This document shows, in pieces, positions 1 to 8,809 of a stretch of 64,000 nucleotides of DNA. Made by a program: the position numbers and the translations under genes. Source of the DNA: Dehalococcoidia bacterium UBA2991 (GTDB lineage Bacteria > Chloroflexota > Dehalococcoidia > Tepidiformales > Tepidiformaceae); NCBI GenBank assembly GCA_002346645.1, contig DEAD01000013.1:165260-229259 (forward strand), given 5' to 3'. Below the pieces are notes generated by a model that searched no databases, had not been told where the DNA came from, and saw only the letters and a list, made by a program, of their open reading frames with translations. How positions within the stretch are numbered: the first letter of the stretch is position 1; each line of letters begins with the position of its first letter.

Positions 1-2
1 TG

Positions 3-251
3 AGAGCCGGAGAATCAAGTGCAGACCAACAAGCAGTCTCTTGGCAAGCTCCCCAAGACAGAAGCCTTGTGGCAATGGTTCAAGACGACCTAGGGCCAGG
101 TGTGCAGCCAGCTCTAACTTGCCAAAATTGCTTTGAATTTGTTCCTGGAGGGGACGGGAGGGGACGCTGCCTTCATCCTGGAAGCGGCGTTTTTGCACCG
201 TGGTCTGATACCCAAGCATGCCAGTTTCACGACCCGCGTCGTCGACGATAG
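3..251 (+). CDS. C-terminal end of a cysteine-containing protein, truncated by the window edge
   Basis: The reading frame is open from the left edge (position 3) to a TAG at 249-251, so the gene probably begins outside the window; a GTG at 69 or ATG at 75 could also start a short version. The C-terminal 45 residues carry CxxC followed by two more cysteines (CQNCFEF, then GRCLHPGSG, then QACQFHDP), a spacing seen in small iron-sulfur or zinc modules. I cannot name the family. It is followed by a 160-bp gap holding the nrdR promoter. The orderly cysteine spacing argues it is real, but the call rests on motif pattern alone. Confidence 0.45.
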   Translation, partial: RAGESSADQQAVSWQAPQDRSLVAMVQDDLGPGVQPALTCQNCFEFVPGGDGRGRCLHPGSGVFAPWSDTQACQFHDPRRRR

Positions 252-310
252 AAACACAGTACGGCCGAACCGAAGCCTCACCCTTCTTAAATGTTATGGT
301 TGGTTATCAT

Positions 311-364
311 CCCCAAGATATTGTAGGGGAGGCCTTGACAGCCCCCCAAGATGTAGGCCATGCT
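311..364 (+). promoter_or_regulatory. nrdR promoter with two candidate NrdR boxes
   Basis: A perfect -35 TTGACA lies at 335-340, with a weak -10 (CATGCT, 359-364) 18 bp downstream. Two copies of a NrdR-box-like core sit 33 bp apart: CAAGATATTG (314-323, 9 of 10 to the known core CWATATATWG) and CAAGATGTAG (347-356, 8 of 10). The first lies just upstream of the -35 and the second in the spacer. Paired boxes about three helical turns apart are the known NrdR arrangement, so autoregulation of nrdR-nrdJ is likely. Confidence 0.55.
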
Positions 365-414
365 TCGTTTCCAGCGACAAAGGCGTTAACACTTCTTAAC
401 AGTTTGGAGCCGCA

Positions 415-969
415 ATGCGGTGCCTCTATTGTCACTCTGAAAGCTCCCGCGTCACGGACAGCCGGGGAACGGGAAACGCAGTGCGTCGTCGTCGCGAATG
501 CGCAGACTGCGGCGAGCGCTTCACAACGTTGGAGACTGTCCTACGTTCCACCGTACAAGTGGTAAAGAAGGACGGTCGTCGAGAGGACTTTGATCGAGAA
601 AAGCTACTTTCAGGACTGCGCTCAGCCTGCGCAAAGCGCACCGTTTCTGCCGACCAACTTGACGCCGTCGTAGCTGACATTGAGGGGCGCGTCAGCCGCG
701 ATGGCCGCCTCGAAATTTCATCCTCAGTTGTCGGCGAACTCGCCGTCGATGCGCTGCGGAGCATCGACCACATTGCATACATCCGTTTTGCTTCGGTCTA
801 TCGCGCCTTCGCCGACCTTGATTCGCTCAAGGATGCGCTACAAGCGTTAGACGAAGGGCGCGTTCCTTCCTTTGATGAGCGCATACATCAGCTTGCTCTT
901 CTAGAAGAGGAGTCCCGACAGGAAGGTAGCTCGGAGGAACCAGCTCCTTTCGCTCAATCAGTCGGCTAA
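415..969 (+). CDS. nrdR: Transcriptional repressor NrdR
   Basis: NrdR is the ATP/dATP-sensing repressor of ribonucleotide reductase genes. The N-terminal zinc ribbon is clear (Cys3, Cys6, Cys29, Cys32, with the CADCGERFTT signature), followed by an ATP-cone of about residues 45-135 beginning VVKKDGRREDFDREKL. At 184 residues it is some 30 longer than typical NrdR, owing to an acidic, probably disordered C-terminal tail. GGAG five bases before the ATG supports this start. The class II reductase gene follows 66 bp downstream, and two NrdR-box-like sites lie upstream, so it most likely represses its own operon. Confidence 0.97.
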   Translation: MRCLYCHSESSRVTDSRGTGNAVRRRRECADCGERFTTLETVLRSTVQVVKKDGRREDFDREKLLSGLRSACAKRTVSADQLDAVVADIEGRVSRDGRLEISSSVVGELAVDALRSIDHIAYIRFASVYRAFADLDSLKDALQALDEGRVPSFDERIHQLALLEEESRQEGSSEEPAPFAQSVG

Positions 970-1035
970 CGATGTGACTTATTAAGAAAAACAGAAAACC
1001 TTAGACAGCCACACCCAAACTCTTTGGAGGAACCC

Positions 1036-3447
1036 ATGGTTACCACTTCCGAGCCCACTCCAGAAACCGGCTTCATTCCGACGCCTCTCTCGGAGAATGC
1101 CGTCGTAGTCATGGAACGTCGCATCGTGGCGCGCGACGAGAAGGGAGATCCGATCGAAACACCAGACCAATGCTTTGTGAGAGTTGCACACAATCTCTCT
1201 CAAGCTGAGTTGCGGTATGGCGGCACTGAAGCCGACCGATCGGCAGCAGAGCAAGATTTTTATCGTCTACTTTCCTCCCTGGACTTCCTCCCTAACTCGC
1301 CAACACTGGTAAATGCAGGCAGAGATTTGCAACAGCTTTCTGCCTGCTTCGTCCTGCCAGTTCCGGATTCGATCGATGGGATCTTTAAAGCAATCCGAGA
1401 CACAGCTGTCATTCATAAATCAGGGGGCGGCACCGGCTTCGCCTTCTCACGACTCCGCCCGGCAAACGATCGCGTACGCAGCACGATGGGTGTTGCCAGT
1501 GGTCCCGTCTCTTTTATGACAGTGTTCGATTCCGCTACAGAAGCCATTAAACAAGGGGGGACTCGCCGAGGTGCAAACATGGGCATCCTGCGTGTTGACC
1601 ACCCAGATATCGACCTTTTCATAGATATGAAAGCTGACATGACCACGCTCACCAACTTCAACATCAGCGTGGCCGTAACTGATGATTTCATGACCGCGCT
1701 AGCCGAAGATGGCGACTACAACCTCATTAGCCCCAAGTCCGGCGATATTGTCGAAACCCGAAACGCCCGCAAGGTCTGGCAAACTATGGTTGAAAACGCC
1801 TGGCAGAATGGCGATCCCGGCGTAATTTTCATTGACCGCATTAACAATGGCCGTGCCAATCCAGTTCCTGAACGCGGCCCCATCGAATCGACCAACCCCT
1901 GTGGCGAACAACCCCTCTATTCTTACGACTCTTGCAACTTAGGCTCACTGAACCTTGCTCATTTTGTGACCGGTGATCCTGGCTCTAAGGCGGTTGACTT
2001 CGAACGTCTTGGTGCAACCGTTCATCGCTGCGTACACCTACTCGACAACGTAATCGAGATGAACCACTACCCAATAGAGGAGATTGAGGAAACCTCACAT
2101 GCGATCCGTCGCATCGGCCTGGGGGTAATGGGCTGGGCAGACATGCTGCTCGACCTGCGTATTCCTTACGATTCCGAGGAGGCGCTTTCCCTAGCGCGCG
2201 AGGTAATGGGCTTCATCCAGAGGGAGGCTGACAATGCCTCGCATAACCTAGCGGCAGTTCGGGGCAACTTCCCCGACTGGGGAGACTCCCTCTACGGGCC
2301 AGGTGGGGACGAGGGACCGATGCCTCTTCGTAATTCCACACGTACAACCATCGCTCCCACAGGAACGCTGAGCATCATCGCCGACTGCTCAGGAGGCGTT
2401 GAGCCAGTGTTCGCCCTAGCCTTTGTGCGCTCCCACTACCTCGATAAAGATGACCCCACAAAGCGGGTTGAACTAAACGAGGTAAACGAGCATTTCGAAC
2501 ACGTCGCCCGAAACGAGGGCTTTTATAGCGACGACCTCATAGAGTTTCTCGCCAAGGGAGGACATCTAGCCGAACGCAATGACGTACCAGACTGGGTAAA
2601 GGACGTGTTCGTAACTGCACATGACATCGCCCCCGAAGCTCATGTGCGGATGCAGGCTGCATTCCAAGAACACACCGACAACGCAGTTTCAAAGACGATC
2701 AACTTCCCCAACGAGGCGACCGTGGAAGACGTCGCAACTGCCTATCAACTTGCCTATGAAACTGGCTGCAAAGGGATCACTATCTACCGCGACGGCTCCC
2801 GCGACCTCCAAGTGCTAAAGCATGCAGGCGAGGGCGAAAGCGGCATGGAAAACGAGGAGGCTGCTGCTGACGCTATCGCTGCTGCTGAAGCGCTGGTAGC
2901 GAAGACCGGTCGCTCTGTGCGTAGGCGCCTACCTGATGAACGCCAGTCGCTAACTCACAAGTTCCGTGTTGGAGAACTAGAGGGATATATGACCGTCGGC
3001 CTCTTCGAGGACGGCACTCCGGGTGAGCTTTTCGTGAACGTGAGCAGACAAGGCTCGACAGTGATGGCATTGATGGACACTATGGCAATGCTGACAAGCT
3101 ACGCTCTCCAGTTCGGTGTTCCAGTATCAGTGTTAGCGAGAAAGCTACAGGGCAGCCGGTTCGAGCCAAGCGGCCCAACGGGCAATCAGGAAATCCCGAT
3201 AGCCACTAGCATCATCGATTACATTTTCCGCTGGCTTGATTTGAAGTTCGGTGATCGAGAAGCAGGAGCACAACCCACACTTATCCCTCCATACGAGGTG
3301 GCAGAGAGCATGGGGGTCGATGAGCCAGCGCTAGCCCACAGCAACATGGTTCAAAGCGGAGTGGGCTGTCCTGACTGCGGATCGGTCCTCTACTACGGCG
3401 AAGGCTGCCTGATTTGCCGGAGTTGCGGCTACAACAAGTGCGGCTAG
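1036..3447 (+). CDS. nrdJ: Adenosylcobalamin-dependent (class II) ribonucleoside-diphosphate reductase
   Basis: Makes deoxyribonucleotides using a B12-derived thiyl radical, so it works with or without oxygen. The 803-residue protein has an N-terminal ATP-cone-like region, the active-site motif NPCGEQPL (Cys289), the SCNLGSLNL barrel segment and APTGTLSIIADCSGGVEP. A C-terminal cysteine cluster (CPDCGSVLYYGEGC, then CGYNKCG) fits the redox tail of this family. The ATG at 1036 is preceded by GGAGG with 5-nt spacing, which is preferred over an in-frame TTG at 1024. It is the only reductase in the window and implies a need for cobalamin. Confidence 0.97.
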   Translation: MVTTSEPTPETGFIPTPLSENAVVVMERRIVARDEKGDPIETPDQCFVRVAHNLSQAELRYGGTEADRSAAEQDFYRLLSSLDFLPNSPTLVNAGRDLQQLSACFVLPVPDSIDGIFKAIRDTAVIHKSGGGTGFAFSRLRPANDRVRSTMGVASGPVSFMTVFDSATEAIKQGGTRRGANMGILRVDHPDIDLFIDMKADMTTLTNFNISVAVTDDFMTALAEDGDYNLISPKSGDIVETRNARKVWQTMVENAWQNGDPGVIFIDRINNGRANPVPERGPIESTNPCGEQPLYSYDSCNLGSLNLAHFVTGDPGSKAVDFERLGATVHRCVHLLDNVIEMNHYPIEEIEETSHAIRRIGLGVMGWADMLLDLRIPYDSEEALSLAREVMGFIQREADNASHNLAAVRGNFPDWGDSLYGPGGDEGPMPLRNSTRTTIAPTGTLSIIADCSGGVEPVFALAFVRSHYLDKDDPTKRVELNEVNEHFEHVARNEGFYSDDLIEFLAKGGHLAERNDVPDWVKDVFVTAHDIAPEAHVRMQAAFQEHTDNAVSKTINFPNEATVEDVATAYQLAYETGCKGITIYRDGSRDLQVLKHAGEGESGMENEEAAADAIAAAEALVAKTGRSVRRRLPDERQSLTHKFRVGELEGYMTVGLFEDGTPGELFVNVSRQGSTVMALMDTMAMLTSYALQFGVPVSVLARKLQGSRFEPSGPTGNQEIPIATSIIDYIFRWLDLKFGDREAGAQPTLIPPYEVAESMGVDEPALAHSNMVQSGVGCPDCGSVLYYGEGCLICRSCGYNKCG

Positions 3448-3541
3448 AGGAGGGCACTCCTTACCCAGGTAGAATCGATGTTGTGGACCATCAGTACAAT
3501 TACGGTTTTTCGCGCTGCGCTGCGCAATTTTGCTGGGCCGC

Positions 3542-4228
3542 ATGAGCACAATCACTCTCCACCGGGATGTAACCGAGCGCACAGAGCGAGTGCAGGAACG
3601 TATTAGAAAAGCTTGTGCGCGAACCGGTCGCGACCCAGCTTCAGTCACGCTCGTCGCCGTGACCAAGGGTCAGTCAGCAGAAGTTATTCAAGCAGGCTAC
3701 GAAGCTGGGCTCCGACACTTCGGCGAGAATCGTGTTCAGGAAGCACTACCCAAGATAGAGGAAGCTTCCAACAAAGGCGTGGAGGCAACTTGGCATCTTA
3801 TTGGACACCTCCAGTCCAACAAGACGAAGGCAGCCGCCTCAGCCTTTGATGTTATCCATTCAATTGACTCGACACGTTTAATGTATCGACTGGACACAGC
3901 TGCACCAACATCTCGGGACGTGCTACTCCAGATCAACGTAGCAGGAGAAGCTCAGAAAGGTGGCATCTCTGTAAATGAAGTGTCACCCCTGATAGCTGCC
4001 GCCCACGAAACCCCAAACCTGCGACTGCGCGGCTTAATGACTATCGCACCAATCGCATCTGACCCTGAACAGGTACGGCCCATTTTTCGTGCCCTGCGCC
4101 TCCTCGCCACTCAGTTTTCCTTTCCCGAACTTTCAATGGGAATGACCAATGACTTCGAGGTTGCGATCGAAGAAGGTGCAACGCTCGTGCGTGTAGGTCG
4201 TGCTCTTTTTGGAGAGAGGACCCTATGA
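3542..4228 (+). CDS. yggS: PLP homeostasis protein, YggS/YlmE family
   Basis: A PLP-binding TIM-barrel protein of 228 residues that maintains vitamin B6 and amino-acid balance; no enzymatic activity is established for the family. The PLP lysine lies in LVAVTKGQSAEV, followed by the family signatures FGENRVQEALPK and WHLIGHLQSNK, and SMGMTNDFEVAI near the C-terminus. ATG at 3542 is chosen over an in-frame TTG at 3530; neither has a strong ribosome site. A TACAAT -10-like hexamer lies at 3495-3500. It overlaps proC by 4 bp (ATGA), the conserved yggS-proC-yggT order. Confidence 0.95.
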   Translation: MSTITLHRDVTERTERVQERIRKACARTGRDPASVTLVAVTKGQSAEVIQAGYEAGLRHFGENRVQEALPKIEEASNKGVEATWHLIGHLQSNKTKAAASAFDVIHSIDSTRLMYRLDTAAPTSRDVLLQINVAGEAQKGGISVNEVSPLIAAAHETPNLRLRGLMTIAPIASDPEQVRPIFRALRLLATQFSFPELSMGMTNDFEVAIEEGATLVRVGRALFGERTL

Positions 4229-5019
4229 CGGTTGCGATCGTAGGTGGCGGTGTTATGGGAGAGGCTATCCTTGCAGGCGCCATCAAACAGGAATTGCTCA
4301 AACCTGAAGCTATTACCGTCGTCGAATTGTTAGATGAGCGCCGGAAGGACCTAGCTGAGCGCTTTGGAGTCAACACTGCCGCCGAGGCCAGCGATGTCCT
4401 GCCTGAATGCAATCTAGTACTGCTCGCGGTAAAGCCACAGGAGTTCCGCACTATCAGTGGCGGCTTTCCAAAGGACGCTTTACTGGTTTCGATCATGGCA
4501 GGAGTTCGAATCAAGACCCTTGCTTCACACTTCAACCATGAGCGCATCGTGCGAGTCATGCCCAACACTCCCGCAGCCATCAATGCAGGCATGAGCGTAT
4601 GGGTAGCAACCGAGGCTGTGGATGAGAAACAGCGAGCCACCGTTCGCAGCCTGCTGGATACGATCGGACACCAATTACCTGTTGATGACGAAGAAAAGTT
4701 AGATATGGCGACAGCCTTAAGTGGAAGCGGGCCCGCTTACGTGTTTCTTTTTATCGAAGCATTGATTGCTGCCGGCATGACCATTGGATTGACTGCCGAT
4801 GAGGCAGAAGCCATGACAATGCAGACACTCTCTGGGGCGGCGCAATATGCACAAGAAAGCGAGCTTTCTCCGGCTGACCTGCGAAAGCGGGTTACCTCCA
4901 AAGGCGGTACAACCGAAGCCGGCCTTCATGAGCTGGAGCGCGGAGAATTTAGCGAGCTAATCAAGGCCTGTCTGCGCGCTGCTTATGAACGTTCAAAAGA
5001 GCTGGGAGAAGCCAAGTGA
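4225..5019 (+). CDS. proC: Pyrroline-5-carboxylate reductase
   Basis: Catalyses the last step of proline synthesis, NAD(P)H-dependent reduction of 1-pyrroline-5-carboxylate. The 264-residue protein begins with a Rossmann dinucleotide motif (VGGGVMGEAI) and has the conserved VRVMPNTPA segment and the C-terminal dimerisation helices with ALSGSGPAYVFLFIEAL and SKGGTTEAGLHELE. The ATG overlaps the yggS stop codon and its own TGA overlaps the GTG of yggT, so the three are translationally coupled. Length and motifs are standard; no anomalies. Confidence 0.97.
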   Translation: MTVAIVGGGVMGEAILAGAIKQELLKPEAITVVELLDERRKDLAERFGVNTAAEASDVLPECNLVLLAVKPQEFRTISGGFPKDALLVSIMAGVRIKTLASHFNHERIVRVMPNTPAAINAGMSVWVATEAVDEKQRATVRSLLDTIGHQLPVDDEEKLDMATALSGSGPAYVFLFIEALIAAGMTIGLTADEAEAMTMQTLSGAAQYAQESELSPADLRKRVTSKGGTTEAGLHELERGEFSELIKACLRAAYERSKELGEAK

Positions 5020-5273
5020 ACTCCGCAATTGCAGGCATCCTGAATGCCTTCCTTTATATGCTCATGATCGCAGTCGTGGGGCGAGGCCTACTTAGTTGGT
5101 TCCCCATTTCACGCAATAACCCAATTGTGCAGTTGGTCCACCAGATCACCGACCCCCTCGTCGAACCTGTACGTCGGTTCATGCCACGCACGGGTTGGAT
5201 CGATCTGAGCCCTATGATCGTATTGATCTTGCTATGGCTGATGGTCTGGGTGGTCAATAGCGTCTCAGACTAA
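5016..5273 (+). CDS. yggT: YggT family membrane protein
   Basis: A small integral membrane protein (85 residues) of the YggT family, linked elsewhere to osmotic tolerance and to cell-division loci. Two hydrophobic segments (about residues 5-25 and 63-82) flank the conserved loop FPISRNNPIVQLVHQITDPL with VRRFMPRTG after it. The GTG start overlaps the proC stop by 4 bp. It is the last gene of its operon and faces leuS with only 7 bp between the stop codons. Confidence 0.9.
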   Translation: MNSAIAGILNAFLYMLMIAVVGRGLLSWFPISRNNPIVQLVHQITDPLVEPVRRFMPRTGWIDLSPMIVLILLWLMVWVVNSVSD

Positions 5274-5280
5274 ATCAACC

Positions 5281-7719
5281 TCAAACGACAATATTGAGAA
5301 GCTTTCCAGGTACATAGATCACCCTACGTGGCTCACTCGAACCAACCCAACCTCTCACCTTTTCGCTAGCGAGAGCACCTACACGCGCATCTTCCTCGCT
5401 AGCATCAGCAGGGAGAGTCAAGCGGTCTCTCACCTTACCGTTCACCTGTACAACGATCTCCACCATATCTTCGACAACGAGTGCCTCATCAAACGCAGGC
5501 CAGGCCTGCTGGTGAACGCTATACGACTTTCCCCGATGCTCCCATAGCTCTTCGCTGATATGTGGAGCCAGCGGGGCAGTCATTAGGATCAGTGCTTCAA
5601 CAGATCCGACCCAGGTAGCACTATCAACCCCTCCGGTACCACGAGCACGAACGAGGGTGCTCGTCAATTCCATTAGACGTGCGATGGCAGTGTTGAAACG
5701 AAACCCTTCGAGATCACTAGTCACGTCCCTGATAGTGCGGTGAGTCGCAGCAGCAAGTTCGCGGGAGGCGACACCATCACCCTCATCTGGAGAGGACTCG
5801 GTCGCAACAGTCCAGAGCCGATTCAGCCAACGAACAATTCCAGGCATACCACTGGGGTTATAGGGGCCCCCTTGGTCCCATGGACCAATGAACATCAGCT
5901 GGCAGCGGAAAGCATCAGCACCGTACCGTTCTACTAGATCATCCGGAGCAACAACATTGCCGCGACTTTTCGACATTCGGTTGCCATCAGGCCCAAGAAT
6001 GACCCCTTGGTTAAATAGCCTTTTCATGGGCTCCCTACCTTGGACAATGCCCATGTCACGCGCAGCTTTCCAGAAGAAGCGTGTGTACAGAAGATGCATT
6101 ACTGCATGCTCAGCGCCCCCTGTATACACATCGACAGGAAGCCAATGACTTCCTGCTTCTTTCGAGAAGGGGAGCACTGAATTATGAGGATCGACATAGC
6201 GCATCTGATACCAGCTCGAACACATGAAAGTATCCAATGTGTCGGTTTCACGCCGAGCACCAGAGCCACATTGGGGACATTTGACGCTGACCCATTCTTC
6301 GATCTGCGTAAGAGGAGATTGCCCTGTTGGCTCGAAATGCACGCCCTCAGGAAGAACCACCGGGAGATCACCATCAGGTACCGGGATAACTCCACAGTCA
6401 TCACAGTGGATAATCGGGATGGGCGCGCCCCAGTATCGTTGCCGCGAGATTAGCCAATCCCGCAGGCGGTAGGTGATAGCACCTGTCCCAATCCCCTCTT
6501 TTTCTGCCCTGGCAACGACCACCGAAATCGCCTCATTAGCGGGAGTTCCATCCAAAGCCTCTGAATTAATCATCGTCTCGCCATTAGTAAAAGCACCCTC
6601 AAGCGGCTTATCCACATCAATGTCGGGATGATCGAAAACAGGAACCACATCTAAGCCATGCTGACGGGCAAACTCGAAGTCCCTTTCATCATGCGCAGGT
6701 ACCGCCATGATGGCACCAGTGCCATAGGTACCAAGCACATAGTCAGCAGTCCAAATGGGAACACGTGCACCGTTAAAGGGGTTAATTGCATAGGCACCCG
6801 TAAACACCCCCGTCTTCTCGCGTTCAGTCGACAGTCGCTCAACCTCAGATGCACGGGAGGTGGCCGCCACGTAAGACTGCACCACTGTTCTTTGGTCCAT
6901 AGAGGTAATGGTCTCAATCAGTGGGTGCTCAGGAGCGATAACCATGAAGGTCGCGCCGTACACGGTGTCAGGACGCGTAGTGAAAACCGTAAGAGGCTCA
7001 TCAACCCCCTTTACATCTACTTGAAAATGAAGCGTTGCCCCCTCCGAGCGACCTATCCAGTTGCGCTGCATAGTGGTGATGGGCTCGGGCCAGTCGAGGC
7101 CTTCGAAGTCAAGAAGCTCCTCCGCATAGTCCGTTATTCGGAAGAACCACTGTGTTAAAAACCGACGTTCTACGGGATCATCAGAACGCTCACACAGACC
7201 ATCAATAACTTGCTCATTCGCAAGAACTGTTTGGCAACCAGGACACCAGTTGGCAGCGGCCTCCGATCGATAGGCCAGGCCGCGTTCGTATAGCTTGAGA
7301 AACCACCACTGGGTCCAGCGGTAATACTCGGTGTCACAAGTGATTACTTCCCGGTCCCAGTCAAAGCTCGCACCCATCGTGCGCAGCTGGCTACGCATTC
7401 GATCAATATTTCCATAGGTCCAGCCCTTCGGATCTACCCCCCGCTCGATGGCAGCATTTTCAGCCGGGAGGCCAAAAGCATCGAACCCTATTGGAAAGAG
7501 AACGTTGTAGCCCTGCATTCGACGGAACCGAGCAGCAGCATCGCTGGGTGCGATGATGTACCAGTGGCCCGTATGCAAATCACCAGACGGGTAGGGAAAC
7601 ATCGTGAGCGCGTAAAAAGGTGGCCGGTCATCTGCATCGCTTACGCGATCAATACCGCTGGAAGCCCAACGTTCACGCCATTTAGTTTCAATGGAGTGGG
7701 GGTTATAGCGATCTAGCAT
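5281..7719 (-). CDS. leuS: Leucyl-tRNA synthetase
   Basis: Class I synthetase charging tRNA-Leu, 812 residues. The HIGH-type motif is in FPYPSGDLHTGHW near residue 45 and the KMSKS motif is NRMSKSRGNVV. Between them lie the zinc-binding insertion (CPGCQTVL) and the CP1 editing domain with VFTTRPDTVYGATF. The C-terminal anticodon-binding domain ends in VIYVPGKLLNIVV. ATG at 7719 is chosen because GAGGAG lies four bases upstream; an in-frame GTG at 7752 would add 11 residues without such a site. A 179-nt leader separates it from the gene upstream. Confidence 0.98.
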   Translation of the reverse strand: MLDRYNPHSIETKWRERWASSGIDRVSDADDRPPFYALTMFPYPSGDLHTGHWYIIAPSDAAARFRRMQGYNVLFPIGFDAFGLPAENAAIERGVDPKGWTYGNIDRMRSQLRTMGASFDWDREVITCDTEYYRWTQWWFLKLYERGLAYRSEAAANWCPGCQTVLANEQVIDGLCERSDDPVERRFLTQWFFRITDYAEELLDFEGLDWPEPITTMQRNWIGRSEGATLHFQVDVKGVDEPLTVFTTRPDTVYGATFMVIAPEHPLIETITSMDQRTVVQSYVAATSRASEVERLSTEREKTGVFTGAYAINPFNGARVPIWTADYVLGTYGTGAIMAVPAHDERDFEFARQHGLDVVPVFDHPDIDVDKPLEGAFTNGETMINSEALDGTPANEAISVVVARAEKEGIGTGAITYRLRDWLISRQRYWGAPIPIIHCDDCGVIPVPDGDLPVVLPEGVHFEPTGQSPLTQIEEWVSVKCPQCGSGARRETDTLDTFMCSSWYQMRYVDPHNSVLPFSKEAGSHWLPVDVYTGGAEHAVMHLLYTRFFWKAARDMGIVQGREPMKRLFNQGVILGPDGNRMSKSRGNVVAPDDLVERYGADAFRCQLMFIGPWDQGGPYNPSGMPGIVRWLNRLWTVATESSPDEGDGVASRELAAATHRTIRDVTSDLEGFRFNTAIARLMELTSTLVRARGTGGVDSATWVGSVEALILMTAPLAPHISEELWEHRGKSYSVHQQAWPAFDEALVVEDMVEIVVQVNGKVRDRLTLPADASEEDARVGALASEKVRGWVGSSEPRRVIYVPGKLLNIVV

Positions 7720-7898
7720 TGGCTCCTCATTCACCCGGTCTTCCCGGTCCACTCGGGACCAAATGGCAAAAGGCAGAATGGGCGTAAGTTAGGAAGGCCT
7801 CGCCATCTATCCGCCGCATGACCCCTTAGGGGCGAGCCAGAAACTGTCCAACTCCTGTCCCATTTCTCTCTCGATGGTAGCGAAGCACAGGTTGAAGG
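7720..7898 (-). other. leuS leader region with small inverted repeats
   Basis: This 179-nt non-coding stretch precedes leuS on the minus strand. Two short hairpins are visible: CCCC/GGGG around a 3-nt loop at 7822-7832, and GGTCC/GGACC at 7746-7760. I looked for T-box elements (a TGGTACC-type antiterminator) and found only a poor resemblance. It may hold the leuS promoter or an attenuator; nothing decisive is visible. Confidence 0.25.
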
Positions 7899-8459
7899 TC
7901 ACCTCTCCATCGCCATTTCAGGACGCACAGAGTAATGCGCAATAAAAAGTGTCTCGAAATTACGCTCTGGGGAACAGTTCTGACAGGTGAGGTACCAAAC
8001 CCAAATAGTCTCGGGATTACGACCATATCGTTCACGCGCCATAGCGCGCGTCTCCTTCATCAAAGTGCGCATTTGCCCCCAAGGAGCAGAAAGCAACCTA
8101 GTAAAAACAACACCGCCCGGAGTCACAATATCCCGCCGGGAGGAGTCTGCTTCCTCCACTTCAAGCATTACGGTTCTGCGCATACGACCGGGACCCATTA
8201 GGAGCATGGCATCCTCGGGAACGCTGCCCGCAGACTTAGCGCGGGCAACTAGCTTCCTCCGGTTGCTCCAAAAGCGCACCGGCACACCAAAAAACGCAGG
8301 GACTCCTATCTTGGCGAAAGCGACGTCACTCCAGTCACTTTCCACCTCATGCCACTCGTTTCGATCGAGCCGAGGACATTCGCAAGGCTCACTTTCATCA
8401 ACAGGGAAGGTTCTAGTCCCAGCCTGCTCAATCGGAACACGCCGTCGCTCCTCAGTCAT
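7899..8459 (-). CDS. Conserved-looking protein of unknown function, coupled to argG
   Basis: I do not recognise this 186-residue protein. It has no signal peptide or membrane segment. The N-terminus is polar with an acidic, cysteine-containing stretch (ESEPCECPRLDRNEW), followed by a mixed alpha/beta region with VFFGVP-type hydrophobic runs, a basic MGPGRMRRTVMLEVEE segment and a C-terminal CQNCSPERNFETLF. The two closely spaced cysteine pairs might bind metal, which is only a guess. The ATG overlaps the stop of the preceding 117-aa gene by 4 bp, so it belongs to the argG transcript. Overlap and codon-like composition argue it is translated. Confidence 0.7.
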   Translation of the reverse strand: MTEERRRVPIEQAGTRTFPVDESEPCECPRLDRNEWHEVESDWSDVAFAKIGVPAFFGVPVRFWSNRRKLVARAKSAGSVPEDAMLLMGPGRMRRTVMLEVEEADSSRRDIVTPGGVVFTRLLSAPWGQMRTLMKETRAMARERYGRNPETIWVWYLTCQNCSPERNFETLFIAHYSVRPEMAMER

Positions 8460-8809
8460 GAACCCGAGGAGGACAGTACTCGCGCAGCGGCAATGAGCTC
8501 AGGTCGATCAGCAAGAGTCGCAGCGGAGATGACAATGAAAGAATCTATCTGACCTTGGCGTTCGACTTCCGCCTCCAGCCAGGCTTCACCCAAAACACGA
8601 GCAGCAGCAGCACGAAAGTGAGAGTTGTCTTCAAAGGCATTTACCTCAGCAAGGACCCCTGCAGCAGCATCCTGCAAAAAGACAGCTACCTCCCTAGCAG
8701 GACGACCTGGCCAGTCAAGAACGAAGTCTGCCTGGGTTCCTCCCCAGAGTTCGGAACATTCTCCGAGGCCCTGATATTGGATTGTTGTCATTTCGGGAAA
8801 CCCCTTCAC
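8456..8809 (-). CDS. Small protein of unknown function overlapping argG
   Basis: A 117-residue soluble protein with no family I recognise. It has an alanine-rich amphipathic helical centre (DNSHFRAAAARVLGEAW) and a C-terminal segment resembling a beta strand plus helix (DSFIVISAATLADRPELI). The GTG start at 8809 overlaps the argG TGA (GTGA) and has GGAGG seven bases upstream, which is better than the in-frame ATG at 8791. It overlaps the next gene by 4 bp as well, so it is locked into translation between argG and the 186-aa gene. A link to arginine metabolism is suggested only by position. Confidence 0.68.
   Translation of the reverse strand: MKGFPEMTTIQYQGLGECSELWGGTQADFVLDWPGRPAREVAVFLQDAAAGVLAEVNAFEDNSHFRAAAARVLGEAWLEAEVERQGQIDSFIVISAATLADRPELIAAARVLSSSGS

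Noticed and set aside
7720..7898. T-box riboswitch upstream of leuS
   Set aside because: There is a TTGGTCC-like segment on the minus strand, but no TGGTACC-type antiterminator, no specifier loop and no terminator were found.
7826..8035. 69-aa minus-strand frame in the leuS leader
   Set aside because: It overlaps the 3' end of the 186-aa gene on the same strand in another frame, has no ribosome site and no recognisable motif.
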